Below are positions 9,081 to 16,853 of a stretch of 64,000 bases of DNA, one piece after another. The notes under the pieces were generated by a model. It made no database searches. It was given only the letters and a program-made list of their open reading frames with translations, and was not told the DNA's origin. Both the position numbers and the translations under genes were made by a program. The stretch is taken from assembly GCA_039889035.1 (NCBI GenBank), contig JBDQQY010000002.1, forward strand, positions 186,001 through 250,000, in the 5' to 3' direction. Position 1 is the first letter of the stretch; each line of letters begins with the position of its first letter. Source of the stretch: Plantactinospora sp039889035 (GTDB taxonomy: Bacteria > Actinomycetota > Actinomycetes > Mycobacteriales > Micromonosporaceae).

Positions 9081-9851
9081 ATGAGTCTGCGCGACCTGAT
9101 CTACTCGGTGTATGAGCGACGTCTGACGGCAAAGCTCGCCGGCAAACCCGTGCCGAAGCACGTCGGGGTGATGTGCGACGGCAATCGGCGCTGGGCCAGG
9201 GAGATGGGGTATGTCGACCCCAACGACGGGCACCGGGTCGGCGCAGCCAAGATCAAGGACGTGCTGGGCTGGTGCGACCAGGCCGGAATCGGGCATGTCA
9301 CGCTCTATCTGCTGGCCACCGACAACCTGCGCCGGCCGGCCAGCGAGCTGGATCCGCTGGTGCAGATCATCGAGGACCTGGTGGTCGAGCTGGCCGAGGA
9401 GGGCAATCCCTGGCGGCTGCGGATGGTCGGCGCGCTCGACCTGCTTCCGGCGCAGACCGCCATCACGCTCAAGTCGGCGCAGGAACGCACCCAGGACCGG
9501 GTCGGCGGGGCGCAGGTCAACATCGCGGTCGGCTACGGCGGCCGGCGGGAGATCGCCGACGCGGTCCGGTCCCTGCTCTACGAGCACGCGGCCTCCGGCG
9601 GCACCATCGAGGAACTCGCCGAGGTGCTCGACGTGGACCACATCGCGGAGCACCTCTACACCCGGGGGCAGCCCGATCCCGACCTGGTCATCCGGACCAG
9701 TGGCGAGCAGCGGCTCTCCGGGTTCCTGCTCTGGCAGTCGGCGCACTCCGAGTTCTACTTCTGCGAGCTGAACTGGCCGGACTTCCGGCGCGTCGACTTC
9801 CTGCGCGCCCTGCGGTCGTACGCCAACCGCCAACGCCGGTACGGCGCCTAG
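9081..9851 (+). CDS. Short-chain cis-prenyltransferase ((2Z,6E)-farnesyl diphosphate synthase type)
   Basis: A 256-residue UppS-fold enzyme that condenses isopentenyl diphosphate onto an allylic diphosphate with cis geometry. The catalytic motif CDGNRRWAR (residues 32-40, Asp33) replaces the MDGNGRWA of long-chain UppS; the CDGNRRWAR form is the one I associate with the mycobacterial Z-farnesyl diphosphate synthase Rv1086. Also present are YLLATDNLRRP, RTSGEQRLSGFLLWQSAHSEFYF and a C-terminal YANRQRRYG. Its product would feed decaprenyl- or other polyprenyl-phosphate synthesis. It follows the reductase gene by 17 bases and is ended by a strong hairpin shared with otsB. Chain length is inferred, not shown. 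Confidence 0.88.
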   Translation: MSLRDLIYSVYERRLTAKLAGKPVPKHVGVMCDGNRRWAREMGYVDPNDGHRVGAAKIKDVLGWCDQAGIGHVTLYLLATDNLRRPASELDPLVQIIEDLVVELAEEGNPWRLRMVGALDLLPAQTAITLKSAQERTQDRVGGAQVNIAVGYGGRREIADAVRSLLYEHAASGGTIEELAEVLDVDHIAEHLYTRGQPDPDLVIRTSGEQRLSGFLLWQSAHSEFYFCELNWPDFRRVDFLRALRSYANRQRRYGA

Positions 9852-9857
9852 CCAGCC

Positions 9858-9887
9858 CGCCACGCCCGCCGGGTGACCGGCGTGGCG
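9858..9887. terminator. Bidirectional hairpin between prenyltransferase and otsB
   Basis: CGCCACGCC (9858-9866) pairs perfectly with GGCGTGGCG (9879-9887) around a 12-base loop. It lies seven bases past the prenyltransferase stop and 29 bases from the otsB stop, so it likely ends both convergent transcripts. Confidence 0.7.
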
Positions 9888-9915
9888 TGCCGGCCGCCGG
9901 CTGGCGCGGCCCCGG

Positions 9916-10740
9916 TCAGGTCAGCCGGTGCAGGGCCTCGGTGAGGAAGTCGCCGAGGGCCTCCGGGGACTCGATGTTCAGGTCGGCGGCGGTGGAGACC
10001 TCGTCGCCGGTCTCCGGGTTGGCCACCGCGACGCAGACGCCGAAGAAGTCCGGATCGACCGCCTCGCGGGCGCGCAGGGCGGCGAACGCCTTGATGTCCG
10101 AGACGTCGTCACCGAAATACCAGGCGCAGCCGGCGTCCCGGACCGCCTCGTCGATCACCATCCCCTTGTCCCGGTCGACGGGCGGTTTGAGCTCCAGCAC
10201 CATCCGGCCGACCTGCACCCGCAGGCCCAGCCGGTCGGCCTGGTCCCGACCCCACCGTTCGACCTGCTCGGCCAGGTGCGGGGCGGTGCGGTAGTGCAGG
10301 GCGACGGAGAGCCGCTTGTATTCCACCAGCGTGCCGGCGGGCAGCTCGGCCCGGGCGTGGTCGGCGAGTTCGGCCATGGTGGGTACGAACGGCAGCGCGG
10401 CCTCCTCGGTGATGGTCTCGCCCGAGGCGTGTAGGTGCTCCAGCCCGTAGAGGCCGTAGAGGTCCACGCCGGGCGCGCCGGCGAACCGGTCGCGGAGGAA
10501 CTCCACCGGTCGGGCCGAGACGATGGCCACCCGCTGCACCACCTCGGTGAGCGCGGTGATCGCGGCCAGCGCCTTGGGGGCCGGCTCGACGGTCGTCGGA
10601 TCGTCCCGGACCGGGGCGAGTGTGCCGTCGAAGTCGAAGAACAGGACACAGCGCCCGGCCCGCTCGGCGGTCGCCCGCCATGCCTGCTCGGCAGTCAGTG
10701 GACGGGTCGGGGGCTCGCCCCCCGTGTTGATCGGCCGCAC
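9916..10740 (-). CDS. otsB: Trehalose-6-phosphate phosphatase (HAD-IIB)
   Basis: A 274-residue HAD-superfamily phosphatase that removes phosphate from trehalose 6-phosphate. The nucleophile motif FFDFDGTLAPV is near residue 34, EYKRLSVALHYR with the substrate-binding Lys/His in the cap, ELKPPVDRDKG with the catalytic Lys, and GDDVSDIKAF with the Mg-binding aspartates near the C-terminus. The start is the GTG at 10740. No trehalose-phosphate synthase (otsA) is next to it in this window. It is convergent with the prenyltransferase. Confidence 0.93.
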   Translation of the reverse strand: MRPINTGGEPPTRPLTAEQAWRATAERAGRCVLFFDFDGTLAPVRDDPTTVEPAPKALAAITALTEVVQRVAIVSARPVEFLRDRFAGAPGVDLYGLYGLEHLHASGETITEEAALPFVPTMAELADHARAELPAGTLVEYKRLSVALHYRTAPHLAEQVERWGRDQADRLGLRVQVGRMVLELKPPVDRDKGMVIDEAVRDAGCAWYFGDDVSDIKAFAALRAREAVDPDFFGVCVAVANPETGDEVSTAADLNIESPEALGDFLTEALHRLT

Positions 10741-10947
10741 GGGCGTCAGCGTACCCCGGCGGGTTGCCGCCGCAGACGTCGAAGCGAAAACGTCTCACCC
10801 GTCGAGGCGGCAACCTCGATCGTCGCGGTGGCGACCCGCCGGTGGTACGGGTGGGTGCCTGCCGGGCGGCTGGCACGGCAACCGGCCGGCGGAGCTGCTG
10901 ACGGCGATCTCCCCTTGTCGCCGTGGTCGGCTCGGAGGTGGAAAAGC

Positions 10948-11319
10948 TCAGTCGTCGCCGCCGAGCATCGCCCGGCGGCCGTGCAGTCGGGGCCCGATCG
11001 GCACCACCGCCGAGTCCTGGTTGCGGCTCAGCAGGTAGCCCTCGACGAAACCGGTGTTGTGGTCCCCGGTGTTGCGGTCGAGCTCGTTCAGTCGGGCGAT
11101 CAGGAACTCGGTGAGTGCGGTGATCCGGGCATTGAGCCGTTCGTGGAGATCGGCGACGACGGCCAGCACGATGGCGGTACCGGTGGCGGTGATGGCGAGC
11201 ACGTTCACGAGGAACGGCACCGGGTCGCCGCCGTGCACCGTCCCGACCACGACGTTCGCGGTCACGCACAAGGTCAGGGACACCGCCGCGACAACGACAG
11301 CCATCCACTTCAGGGTCAT
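10948..11319 (-). CDS. Small membrane protein of unknown function
   Basis: A 123-residue protein with two hydrophobic segments, WMAVVVAAVSLTLCVTANVVVG near the N-terminus and PFLVNVLAITATGTAIVLAVVA, then an amphipathic helix (LHERLNARITALTEFLIARLNEL) and a polar tail. The ATG at 11319 is chosen because AGGAGGGG lies just upstream; the frame extends to 11391. No family recognised. It stands alone between otsB and the HTH regulator. The 207 bases between it and otsB hold nothing I can call. Confidence 0.65.
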   Translation of the reverse strand: MTLKWMAVVVAAVSLTLCVTANVVVGTVHGGDPVPFLVNVLAITATGTAIVLAVVADLHERLNARITALTEFLIARLNELDRNTGDHNTGFVEGYLLSRNQDSAVVPIGPRLHGRRAMLGGDD

Positions 11320-11477
11320 GGCTGACCCCTCCTTCTGTCCCGCAGGGCTGAATTCGGCCTTGTCCCGTCCCCCCGCCGACGACGAGCCCAAGCAGTACGC
11401 AGGGACGTTAGCGCGACTGATTGATTCCTGGAGCTGATTGGTTGGGACTCATGCGCGAAGTTGCGCCATCTGAGTAA

Positions 11478-11987
11478 CTACCCGGCTTGCTTTCGGCCTT
11501 TTCGGACGTCCAACGGCAGAACCGGACGATATGCCAGATAGCGGATGGTCTCTCGAATGTGGAACTTCTCCGCGTCCGAGACGTTAGGGTCGACCAGCCG
11601 GCGCAGCAGCGCCTCGACGTCCGGATCCATCGGCGGGGCGCTCGGCGCCGGCCGGGACGGGGTGGCCCGGTCCCAGCCGAGGACTCCGAACGCGACACCC
11701 GGATCCAGCCCCAGGCCCTCGCAGAACGCGACCACCCGGGCGGCCTCGGGGTCGCTGGCCCACTCGCCGCGCACCCACCGGTTGATGGTCTGGCGCGAGA
11801 CGCCGGTACGCCGGGAGACCTCCGTGCCGGTCCAGGCGCGGGTGGTGCGGGCGTCGTCGAGTGCCTTGCGTACGAAGGCAGCGAACGCGATCTTCCGTCC
11901 GTGGGCGCGGTCCGGCACCCGGTGACGGTACGGCCAGGTGCCCGGTTCCGGGGGGACTGCGGCCAGCCTGTACTGCGTGCGTGACAA
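11478..11987 (-). CDS. Helix-turn-helix transcriptional regulator (XRE-like)
   Basis: The helix-turn-helix is clear: FVRKALDDARTTRAWTGTEVSRRTGVSRQTINRWVRGEW, followed by a second helical stretch DPEAARVVAFCEGLGLDPGVAFGVLGWDRA. The C-terminal part (DPDVEALLRRLVDPNVSDAEKFHIRETIRYLA) recurs in Micromonosporaceae regulators of this type. The start is uncertain: TTG at 11987 gives 169 residues, GTG at 11918 gives 146, and the frame is open to 12161. It diverges from a small unknown gene across a 195-bp promoter region that contains a dyad at 12122-12137, a plausible operator. Confidence 0.75.
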   Translation of the reverse strand: MSRTQYRLAAVPPEPGTWPYRHRVPDRAHGRKIAFAAFVRKALDDARTTRAWTGTEVSRRTGVSRQTINRWVRGEWASDPEAARVVAFCEGLGLDPGVAFGVLGWDRATPSRPAPSAPPMDPDVEALLRRLVDPNVSDAEKFHIRETIRYLAYRPVLPLDVRKGRKQAG

Positions 11988-12121
11988 CGGCTCACTTTTC
12001 CGGCGCGCGGCGCTCTTGCTTGTGCTGAGGGGTATCACGTGGCAACAATAGGTGTACGTAGGTGTGGGGGTAATCAGACGAAAAGCTGATACTGTCACGC
12101 GTACGATACGCCCTACCGTTT

Positions 12122-12137
12122 GTCTCGTGCATGAGAC
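12122..12137. promoter_or_regulatory. Dyad in the divergent promoter region of the HTH gene
   Basis: GTCTC (12122-12126) and GAGAC (12133-12137) form a 5-bp inverted repeat with six bases between. It lies in the intergenic region between the HTH regulator and the unknown gene at 12183, 46 bases upstream of the latter's start. The surrounding 100 bases are notably less GC-rich than the genome, as expected for a promoter. Confidence 0.4.
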
Positions 12138-12182
12138 GTTTCGTGCTCGCGAGGGTGACACCCCCGCGGCTGGAGGAGTCCG

Positions 12183-12542
12183 GTGACCGAACTAGCAACC
12201 CGGGCCCAGGCATTCGGTCTGATCGCCGACGGCGTCGCCGCCGGTCTCAGTGCGCCATGGCGGCTCTACCTGGCCCGCGGCTGCCGCTACCTGTCGCTCA
12301 ACGTCGGCGACCGTGCGGAGTGGAACTCCTGGCGGACCCACCTCGGCTGTCCGGAGTTGAGCGTCCGGGTGTACGACGCCGGCGGCGAGATCCGGCGGGC
12401 CTCGGTCGCCGAGGTCGTGCTGGACGGCTGCCGGATCAGTGTCGAACTGGTCGAGGAGGTGAGCACGGAAGATCTCGACCGGCTGCTCATCACCGATCCC
12501 ACCTCCCTCGACCCGACCTCCTTCGACCCGGAGGAGAAGTGA
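12183..12542 (+). CDS. Small protein of unknown function
   Basis: A 119-residue soluble protein starting at a GTG preceded by GGAGGAG (12172-12178). It begins with an amphipathic helix (ATRAQAFGLIADGVAAGL), then strands (WRLYLARGCRYLSLNVG, LSVRVYDAGGEIRRASVAEVVLDGCRISVELVEE), and ends in an acidic repeat-like tail (TDPTSLDPTSFDPEE). I do not recognise a family. Its divergent arrangement with the HTH regulator suggests it is the regulated target. Confidence 0.65.
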   Translation: MTELATRAQAFGLIADGVAAGLSAPWRLYLARGCRYLSLNVGDRAEWNSWRTHLGCPELSVRVYDAGGEIRRASVAEVVLDGCRISVELVEEVSTEDLDRLLITDPTSLDPTSFDPEEK

Positions 12543-12851
12543 CCCGGCCGACGACCGGTCGGCCGGGTGTGGAACCCAGGACAGCGACGAGCGGAGCGAG
12601 GAGATTGCGTGAGCGAGAGTTACCAGCGAACCGGCCGGCTCAGGCCCCGGACTTCCGGCGTCTACCGGCCGAATGGAGTGCCGGCATGAGCGAGCGAATC
12701 AGCTGGCTCAGTGCGAATGCGCCTCATGACGGCACGGAGCGCAGCGGAGTGCCGGCATGAGTGGGCGTTCCGGACGGACCGGCCGGCTCAGGTCTCGAAC
12801 TCGCGGGGTCGGCGGGCGACGTGGCATCGGCGAGCGGTGCGAGGAGACGCG
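12543..12851. repeat. 309-bp non-coding stretch with mosaic direct repeats
   Basis: No convincing gene. Two exact direct repeats are interleaved: a 16-mer GGAGTGCCGGCATGAG at 12675-12690 and 12746-12761, and a 14-mer CCGGCCGGCTCAGG at 12631-12644 and 12779-12792. Several GAGCG-rich words that resemble ribosome-binding sites followed by ATG or GTG also recur. The pattern suggests local duplication of a gene start region or decayed small genes. Confidence 0.5.
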
Positions 12852-13184
12852 GTGAGTCCGTTCTTCATGGTCTTCGGCCTGCTTCTGCTCGTCTCGGCCA
12901 GCTATGCGGCCGGACGGCTGCACGGCCAGCTCAGCTACCGGCTCGGTTACCGGTTCGGTTACCGCCAGGGATATTTCGACGGGGACCGGGGGGCCTGGAA
13001 CCGTCGGCGTAGAGAGGCGCAGGCGGCCATCGCCTCGGTGTTGGCGGTGCCATCACCCAGCACACCGCAGACCGCCCACACCGTCGTAGGTCAGGGAACG
13101 ACGTATACGGGCGCCTCTTTCGCGGGGACCGCGACCAACGGCGGACGGCACTCCACCGACGCCCTCGCCGTCAGGAATGCCTGA
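12852..13184 (+). CDS. Small single-pass membrane protein, Tyr/Gly/Arg-rich
   Basis: A 110-residue protein from the GTG at 12852, which has GAGGAG nine bases upstream. An N-terminal transmembrane helix (FFMVFGLLLLVSASYAAG) is followed by a striking Tyr/Gly/Arg pseudo-repeat (SYRLGYRFGYRQGYFDGDRG), a basic patch (NRRRREAQ) and a Ser/Thr-rich tail. No family recognised. Two strong hairpins follow it. The open frame upstream of the chosen start runs through the repeat region and is not supported. Confidence 0.6.
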   Translation: MSPFFMVFGLLLLVSASYAAGRLHGQLSYRLGYRFGYRQGYFDGDRGAWNRRRREAQAAIASVLAVPSPSTPQTAHTVVGQGTTYTGASFAGTATNGGRHSTDALAVRNA

Positions 13185-13221
13185 TCGGCGGCGCGGTTGG
13201 GGTGAGCGGTCACCCGCGAGC

Positions 13222-13253
13222 ACGGTGCGCCGGTCCGTGAGGACCCGCACCGT
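13222..13253. terminator. Hairpin with GTGA tetraloop
   Basis: ACGGTGCG (13222-13229) pairs with CGCACCGT (13246-13253); after a CC bulge GGTCC (13232-13236) pairs with GGACC (13241-13245) around a GTGA loop, a GNRA-type tetraloop when transcribed. It lies 37 bases past the stop codon at 13184 and is the first of two strong hairpins. Confidence 0.6.
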
Positions 13254-13285
13254 CGGGATCACGTCAGACCGGTGACGGTGATCCC

Positions 13286-13326
13286 ACCGGCCGGGATGCG
13301 CGCAGGGGGCATGCATCCCGGCCGGT
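13286..13326. terminator. 14-bp perfect hairpin upstream of the PhoH-like gene
   Basis: ACCGGCCGGGATGC (13286-13299) and GCATCCCGGCCGGT (13313-13326) are perfect inverted repeats around a 13-base loop. It probably terminates transcription from the gene ending at 13184. The rest of the 363-bp gap (13185-13547) holds the phoH promoter region and no gene I can support. Confidence 0.7.
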
Positions 13327-13547
13327 CCGCCGCCCGGCGTCGTGCGAAGTCGCACAGTTGTGCGCCCTAGCCCAAGCTGGCATCTCCCGGTTAGCGTCTA
13401 CGCATGGCACGGGGTCGTCCCGGGCCAGCCGGCCGGCCCGGACTCTGCGACTGCACGTGCCACGGGGCCCGCATCCGACCCCGTGTCTCCGGGCACCGGA
13501 CGAGGCGGAACGCGGGTGGACGGGTGCACACCCGCCGGAGCAGGCCT

Positions 13548-14966
13548 GTGACGAATCGCCGTACCACCCCTCGGGCCGACGACCAGAACCCGGCCGCCAC
13601 CAAGACCCCGGGGCGAGCCAGGAGCGGACGCCGCACCCGGACGTCCGAGCCGGCCGCCAGTGCGGAGCCCGCACCAGAACGCCGGGCGTACGTCCTGGAC
13701 ACCTCGGTGCTGCTCTCCGACCCCGGCGCCTTCCACCGGTTCGCCGAGCACGAGGTGGTGGTGCCACTCGTGGTGATCTCGGAACTGGAGGGAAAGCGCC
13801 ACCATCCGGAACTGGGCTGGTTCGCCCGCCAGTCGCTGCGGATGCTCGACGAACTGCGGGTCAAGCACGGCCGGCTCGACCAGCCGGTACCGGCGAACGA
13901 CGCGGGCGGGACGCTGCGGGTGGAGCTGAACCACGCCGACGACGGCGTACTGCCGCCGGGGTTCCGTACCGAGTCCAACGACACCCGGATCCTGTCGGTC
14001 GCGCTCAACCTGGCCGCCGAGGGCCGGGCGGTCACGCTGGTCAGCAAGGACATGCCGCTGCGGGTCAAGGCGGCGTCGGTGGGGCTGACCGCCGACGAGT
14101 ACCGGCACGGCCAGGCCAGCGATCCGACCTGGACCGGGATGGCCGAGCTGGAGTTGGGCGAGGAGCAGGTCAACCAGCTCTACGACGGCGCGGCGCTGGA
14201 CCTGGACACGGCCGCCGGGCTGCCCACGCACACCGGCCTGGTGCTGCACTCGCCGCGCGGCTCCGCGCTGGGGCGGGTACTGCCGGACAAGACCGTACGT
14301 CTGGTCCGCGGTGACCGGGAGGCGTTCGGCCTGCGCGGCCGCTCGGCCGAGCAGCGGGTCGCGCTCGACCTGTTGCTGGACGAGTCGATCGGCATCGTCT
14401 CGCTCGGCGGACGGGCCGGCACCGGCAAGTCCGCGCTGGCGCTCTGCGCCGGCCTGGAGGCGGTGATGGAGCGGCGCCGGCACAAGAAGGTCATCGTCTT
14501 CCGCCCGCTGTACGCGGTCGGCGGCCAGGAACTCGGCTACCTGCCCGGCTCGGAGGCGGAGAAGATGTCGCCCTGGGCGCAGGCGGTCTTCGACACCCTC
14601 GGCGCGGTGGTGCACGAGAACGTGATGGAAGAGGTACTGGCCCGGGGGATGCTGGAGGTCCTGCCGCTGACCCACATCCGGGGGCGGAGCCTGCACGACG
14701 CCTTCGTCATCGTCGACGAGGCCCAGTCGCTGGAACGCGGGGTGCTGCTCACCGTGCTGTCCCGGGTGGGGCAGGGCTCCCGGGTGGTGCTCACCCACGA
14801 TGTCGCCCAGCGGGACAACCTGCGGGTCGGCCGGCACGACGGTGTGACGGCGGTGATCGAGGCGCTGAAGGGACACCCGATCTTCGCCCACGTCACCCTG
14901 ACCCGGTCCGAGCGGTCCCCGATCGCCGAGGTGGTCACGGATCTGCTGGAGGACATCCCGTTGTAG
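13548..14966 (+). CDS. PIN domain-PhoH ATPase fusion (PhoH2 type)
   Basis: A 472-residue fusion. After a ~45-residue basic, disordered N-terminus comes a PIN nuclease domain (YVLDTSVLLSDPGAF with Asp51, then ISELEGKRHH and ESNDTRILSVALNLA with the second acidic cluster). The C-terminal half is a PhoH P-loop ATPase with Walker A GRAGTGKSALAL near residue 290 and Walker B FVIVDEAQ near 387. PhoH2 proteins of mycobacteria are RNA helicase-nucleases, and this architecture matches. The GTG at 13548 is preceded by GGAGCAGG; the frame extends to 13404 but that part is low-complexity. It is a housekeeping gene in actinomycetes, not obviously in an operon here. Confidence 0.9.
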   Translation: MTNRRTTPRADDQNPAATKTPGRARSGRRTRTSEPAASAEPAPERRAYVLDTSVLLSDPGAFHRFAEHEVVVPLVVISELEGKRHHPELGWFARQSLRMLDELRVKHGRLDQPVPANDAGGTLRVELNHADDGVLPPGFRTESNDTRILSVALNLAAEGRAVTLVSKDMPLRVKAASVGLTADEYRHGQASDPTWTGMAELELGEEQVNQLYDGAALDLDTAAGLPTHTGLVLHSPRGSALGRVLPDKTVRLVRGDREAFGLRGRSAEQRVALDLLLDESIGIVSLGGRAGTGKSALALCAGLEAVMERRRHKKVIVFRPLYAVGGQELGYLPGSEAEKMSPWAQAVFDTLGAVVHENVMEEVLARGMLEVLPLTHIRGRSLHDAFVIVDEAQSLERGVLLTVLSRVGQGSRVVLTHDVAQRDNLRVGRHDGVTAVIEALKGHPIFAHVTLTRSERSPIAEVVTDLLEDIPL

Positions 14967-15274
14967 CGGGTGAGCGCGCTGGCAGACAACCTGGCCAGGC
15001 CATTTGTCCTACTTCGTGCCAATATACGGCGTGACCCAGTTCACAAATTTTGCCTCTCGTTTCCCAACCGCCTCACCTTGCGCAATCGTGTCCTTCGAGC
15101 GCCCACGTCCCAGGGGCATGGCTGGAGATCAGTTCTCCTCGCGGGGCGGAGGCACCGACGGGCAGCGGTCGGTCGGGGTCGTGGCCCACCGGGTCGGGGC
15201 GCTCGCGGCGTGACCAGCGGGCGTTCCCGCCTCCGGCCGCGCCGCGTCCTTGCCCCCGACGAGAGGACCACTTT
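14967..15274. other. 308-bp intergenic region, relatively AT-rich at its start
   Basis: The first ~120 bases are markedly less GC-rich than the surroundings and probably hold the promoter of the lysozyme-like gene. I looked for a c-di-AMP (ydaO) riboswitch, since actinobacterial cell-wall hydrolases often carry one, but did not find its conserved loops. No gene seen. Confidence 0.4.
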
Positions 15275-15964
15275 GTGAGTCGGCTGTGGAGCCGGTTCGG
15301 TGTCCGGGGAGTCGCCGTCGCCCTGCTCCTTGGGGGCGTCGGCGGTGGTTACTACCTCGGCGAGGACCGGGAAGCGCAGCAACACAGCATCGAGGCCGAG
15401 TCGGCGTTCGACGCGCAGCAGGCCGAGTGGGACCTGATCCGCGAGCGGCACGCGGCGCACATCCGCGCCACCGCCGCGCAGCGGGCCGCCGAGGCGGAGG
15501 CCGCCCGCAAGGCGGCCGAGGTCGCCAAGGCGGCGGCCGAGCGGGCCAGGAAGGCCGAGGAGGCCGCGAGCCGTAAGCGCGAACGCGAGAAGCAGGAGAA
15601 GGAGGAGGCGGAGGGGGCCACCAAGCCGTACACCGGGCCGATCCCCGACTCGTGCAACGAATACAGCGGTAACCGCAAGATCGGCTGTGCCCTGATGCTC
15701 GACGCGGGTTTCAAGCTCTCCGAGTTTCCCTGCCTGGACAAGCTCTGGGACCACGAGAGTGGCTGGAACCACAAGGCCGAGAACAGGTCGTCCGGGGCGT
15801 ACGGCATCCCGCAGGCGCTGCCGGGCAGCAAGATGGGCTCGGTCGGCAGCGACTGGAGGACCAGCCCGGCGACCCAGATCAAGTGGGGTCTGGGTTACGT
15901 CAAGGGCCGGTACGACACGCCCTGCGGCGCCTGGGGGTTCTTCCAGGCCGAGGGCTTCTACTGA
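15275..15964 (+). CDS. Secreted lysozyme-like (transglycosylase) protein with coiled coil
   Basis: A 229-residue exported protein. A membrane or signal helix (VRGVAVALLLGGVGGGYYLG) near residues 9-28 is followed by a long Ala/Glu/Lys/Arg coiled coil (about residues 30-108) and a C-terminal lysozyme-like domain with CLDKLWDHESGWNHKAENRSSGAYGIPQALPGSKM, where the Glu of HESGW is the expected catalytic acid. The end IKWGLGYVKGRYDTPCGAWGFFQ matches actinobacterial transglycosylase-like proteins. It probably cleaves peptidoglycan. The GTG at 15275 has GAGAGGA upstream; the open frame further up is unsupported. It is followed by a textbook terminator. Confidence 0.85.
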   Translation: MSRLWSRFGVRGVAVALLLGGVGGGYYLGEDREAQQHSIEAESAFDAQQAEWDLIRERHAAHIRATAAQRAAEAEAARKAAEVAKAAAERARKAEEAASRKREREKQEKEEAEGATKPYTGPIPDSCNEYSGNRKIGCALMLDAGFKLSEFPCLDKLWDHESGWNHKAENRSSGAYGIPQALPGSKMGSVGSDWRTSPATQIKWGLGYVKGRYDTPCGAWGFFQAEGFY

Positions 15965-15972
15965 TGAGCCGG

Positions 15973-16014
15973 AGAGCGGGGGCCGGACCGGACGGTCCGA
16001 GCCCCCGCTCTTTC
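15973..16014 (+). terminator. Intrinsic terminator
   Basis: AGAGCGGGGGC (15973-15983) pairs with GCCCCCGCTCT (16001-16011), extended inward by CGGACC/GGTCCG, and followed by TTCC. It begins nine bases after the lysozyme-like gene's stop codon. Confidence 0.85.
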
Positions 16015-16075
16015 CGTTGGGTGCGGTCCTGTCGACGGGCTCCGGTGGCGGTTGGACCGGGAAGCTGATAGCAAC

Positions 16076-16741
16076 GTGAGGGTGACGTTCGACCCGATGT
16101 CCCGCGGCAACGACCCCAACCGGTTCGGCACCGACGCCTTCTACGCGGCGCTCGGTCGGGCCTTCGTCGCGATGTGCGCCGTGGTGCCGGTGCTCTTCGT
16201 GATCGAGGCGCTCGACGTCTGGCTGAACGCCGGATTCGACACCACCGCCGGGATCATGCCCCGGAGCGTCGCCGGGCTCGACGGCATCTTCTTCGGGCCC
16301 TTCCTGCACCACGGCTTCGACCACCTCTACAGCAACAGCATCCCGCTGATCCTGCTCGGCACCTTCGTACTCGCCACCGGGGCGCGGCGGTTCCTCTACT
16401 CCACGCTCCTGATCATGTTCGTCAGCGGGCTCGGCGTGTGGATCACCGGATCGCCCCAGTCGATCGTGGTCGGGGCCAGCGGGGTGGTCTTCGGCTACCT
16501 CGGCCTGCTCTTCATGCGCGGGATCGTGGAACGGAGCTGGTGGAACTTCGGGGTCGTGCTGCTGGTCGGGTTGCTCTACGGCTGGCAACTGCTCGGGGTG
16601 CTACCCACCGACGAACCGATCTCCTGGCAGGGCCACCTCTTCGGGCTGCTCGGCGGGCTGGTGGCCGCGGTGGTCTTCCGGCGACGCCGGCCCCGCGACG
16701 ACGACCCGTACCGGTCGGAGTCCACGATGACCCTGCCCTGA
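16076..16741 (+). CDS. Rhomboid family intramembrane serine protease
   Basis: A ~221-residue six-helix protein. The catalytic serine is in GASGVVFGYLG (Ser at about residue 135) and the catalytic histidine in SWQGHLFGLLGG (about 187). The second-helix motif HHGFDHLYSNSIPL supplies the His/Asn oxyanion residues. Rhomboids cleave single-pass membrane proteins within the bilayer; the substrate here is unknown. The start is uncertain between the GTG at 16076 and an ATG at 16097. It lies after a terminator and has no obvious operon partner. Confidence 0.9.
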   Translation: MRVTFDPMSRGNDPNRFGTDAFYAALGRAFVAMCAVVPVLFVIEALDVWLNAGFDTTAGIMPRSVAGLDGIFFGPFLHHGFDHLYSNSIPLILLGTFVLATGARRFLYSTLLIMFVSGLGVWITGSPQSIVVGASGVVFGYLGLLFMRGIVERSWWNFGVVLLVGLLYGWQLLGVLPTDEPISWQGHLFGLLGGLVAAVVFRRRRPRDDDPYRSESTMTLP

Positions 16742-16853
16742 CCTGGCGTACACCCGCCGGTGGGACGGCTATTGCTTCGATGCCTGTTGTCCGCCTACGG
16801 TCGGATCAGCACAGCTGTTGATCAGTCCGTGGTCGGAGAGCGACGGTGAGCAC

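Noticed and set aside
14967..15274. Possible ydaO (c-di-AMP) riboswitch before the lysozyme-like gene
   Set aside because: The gene context fits, but I could not find the conserved ydaO loop sequences or the expected pairing.
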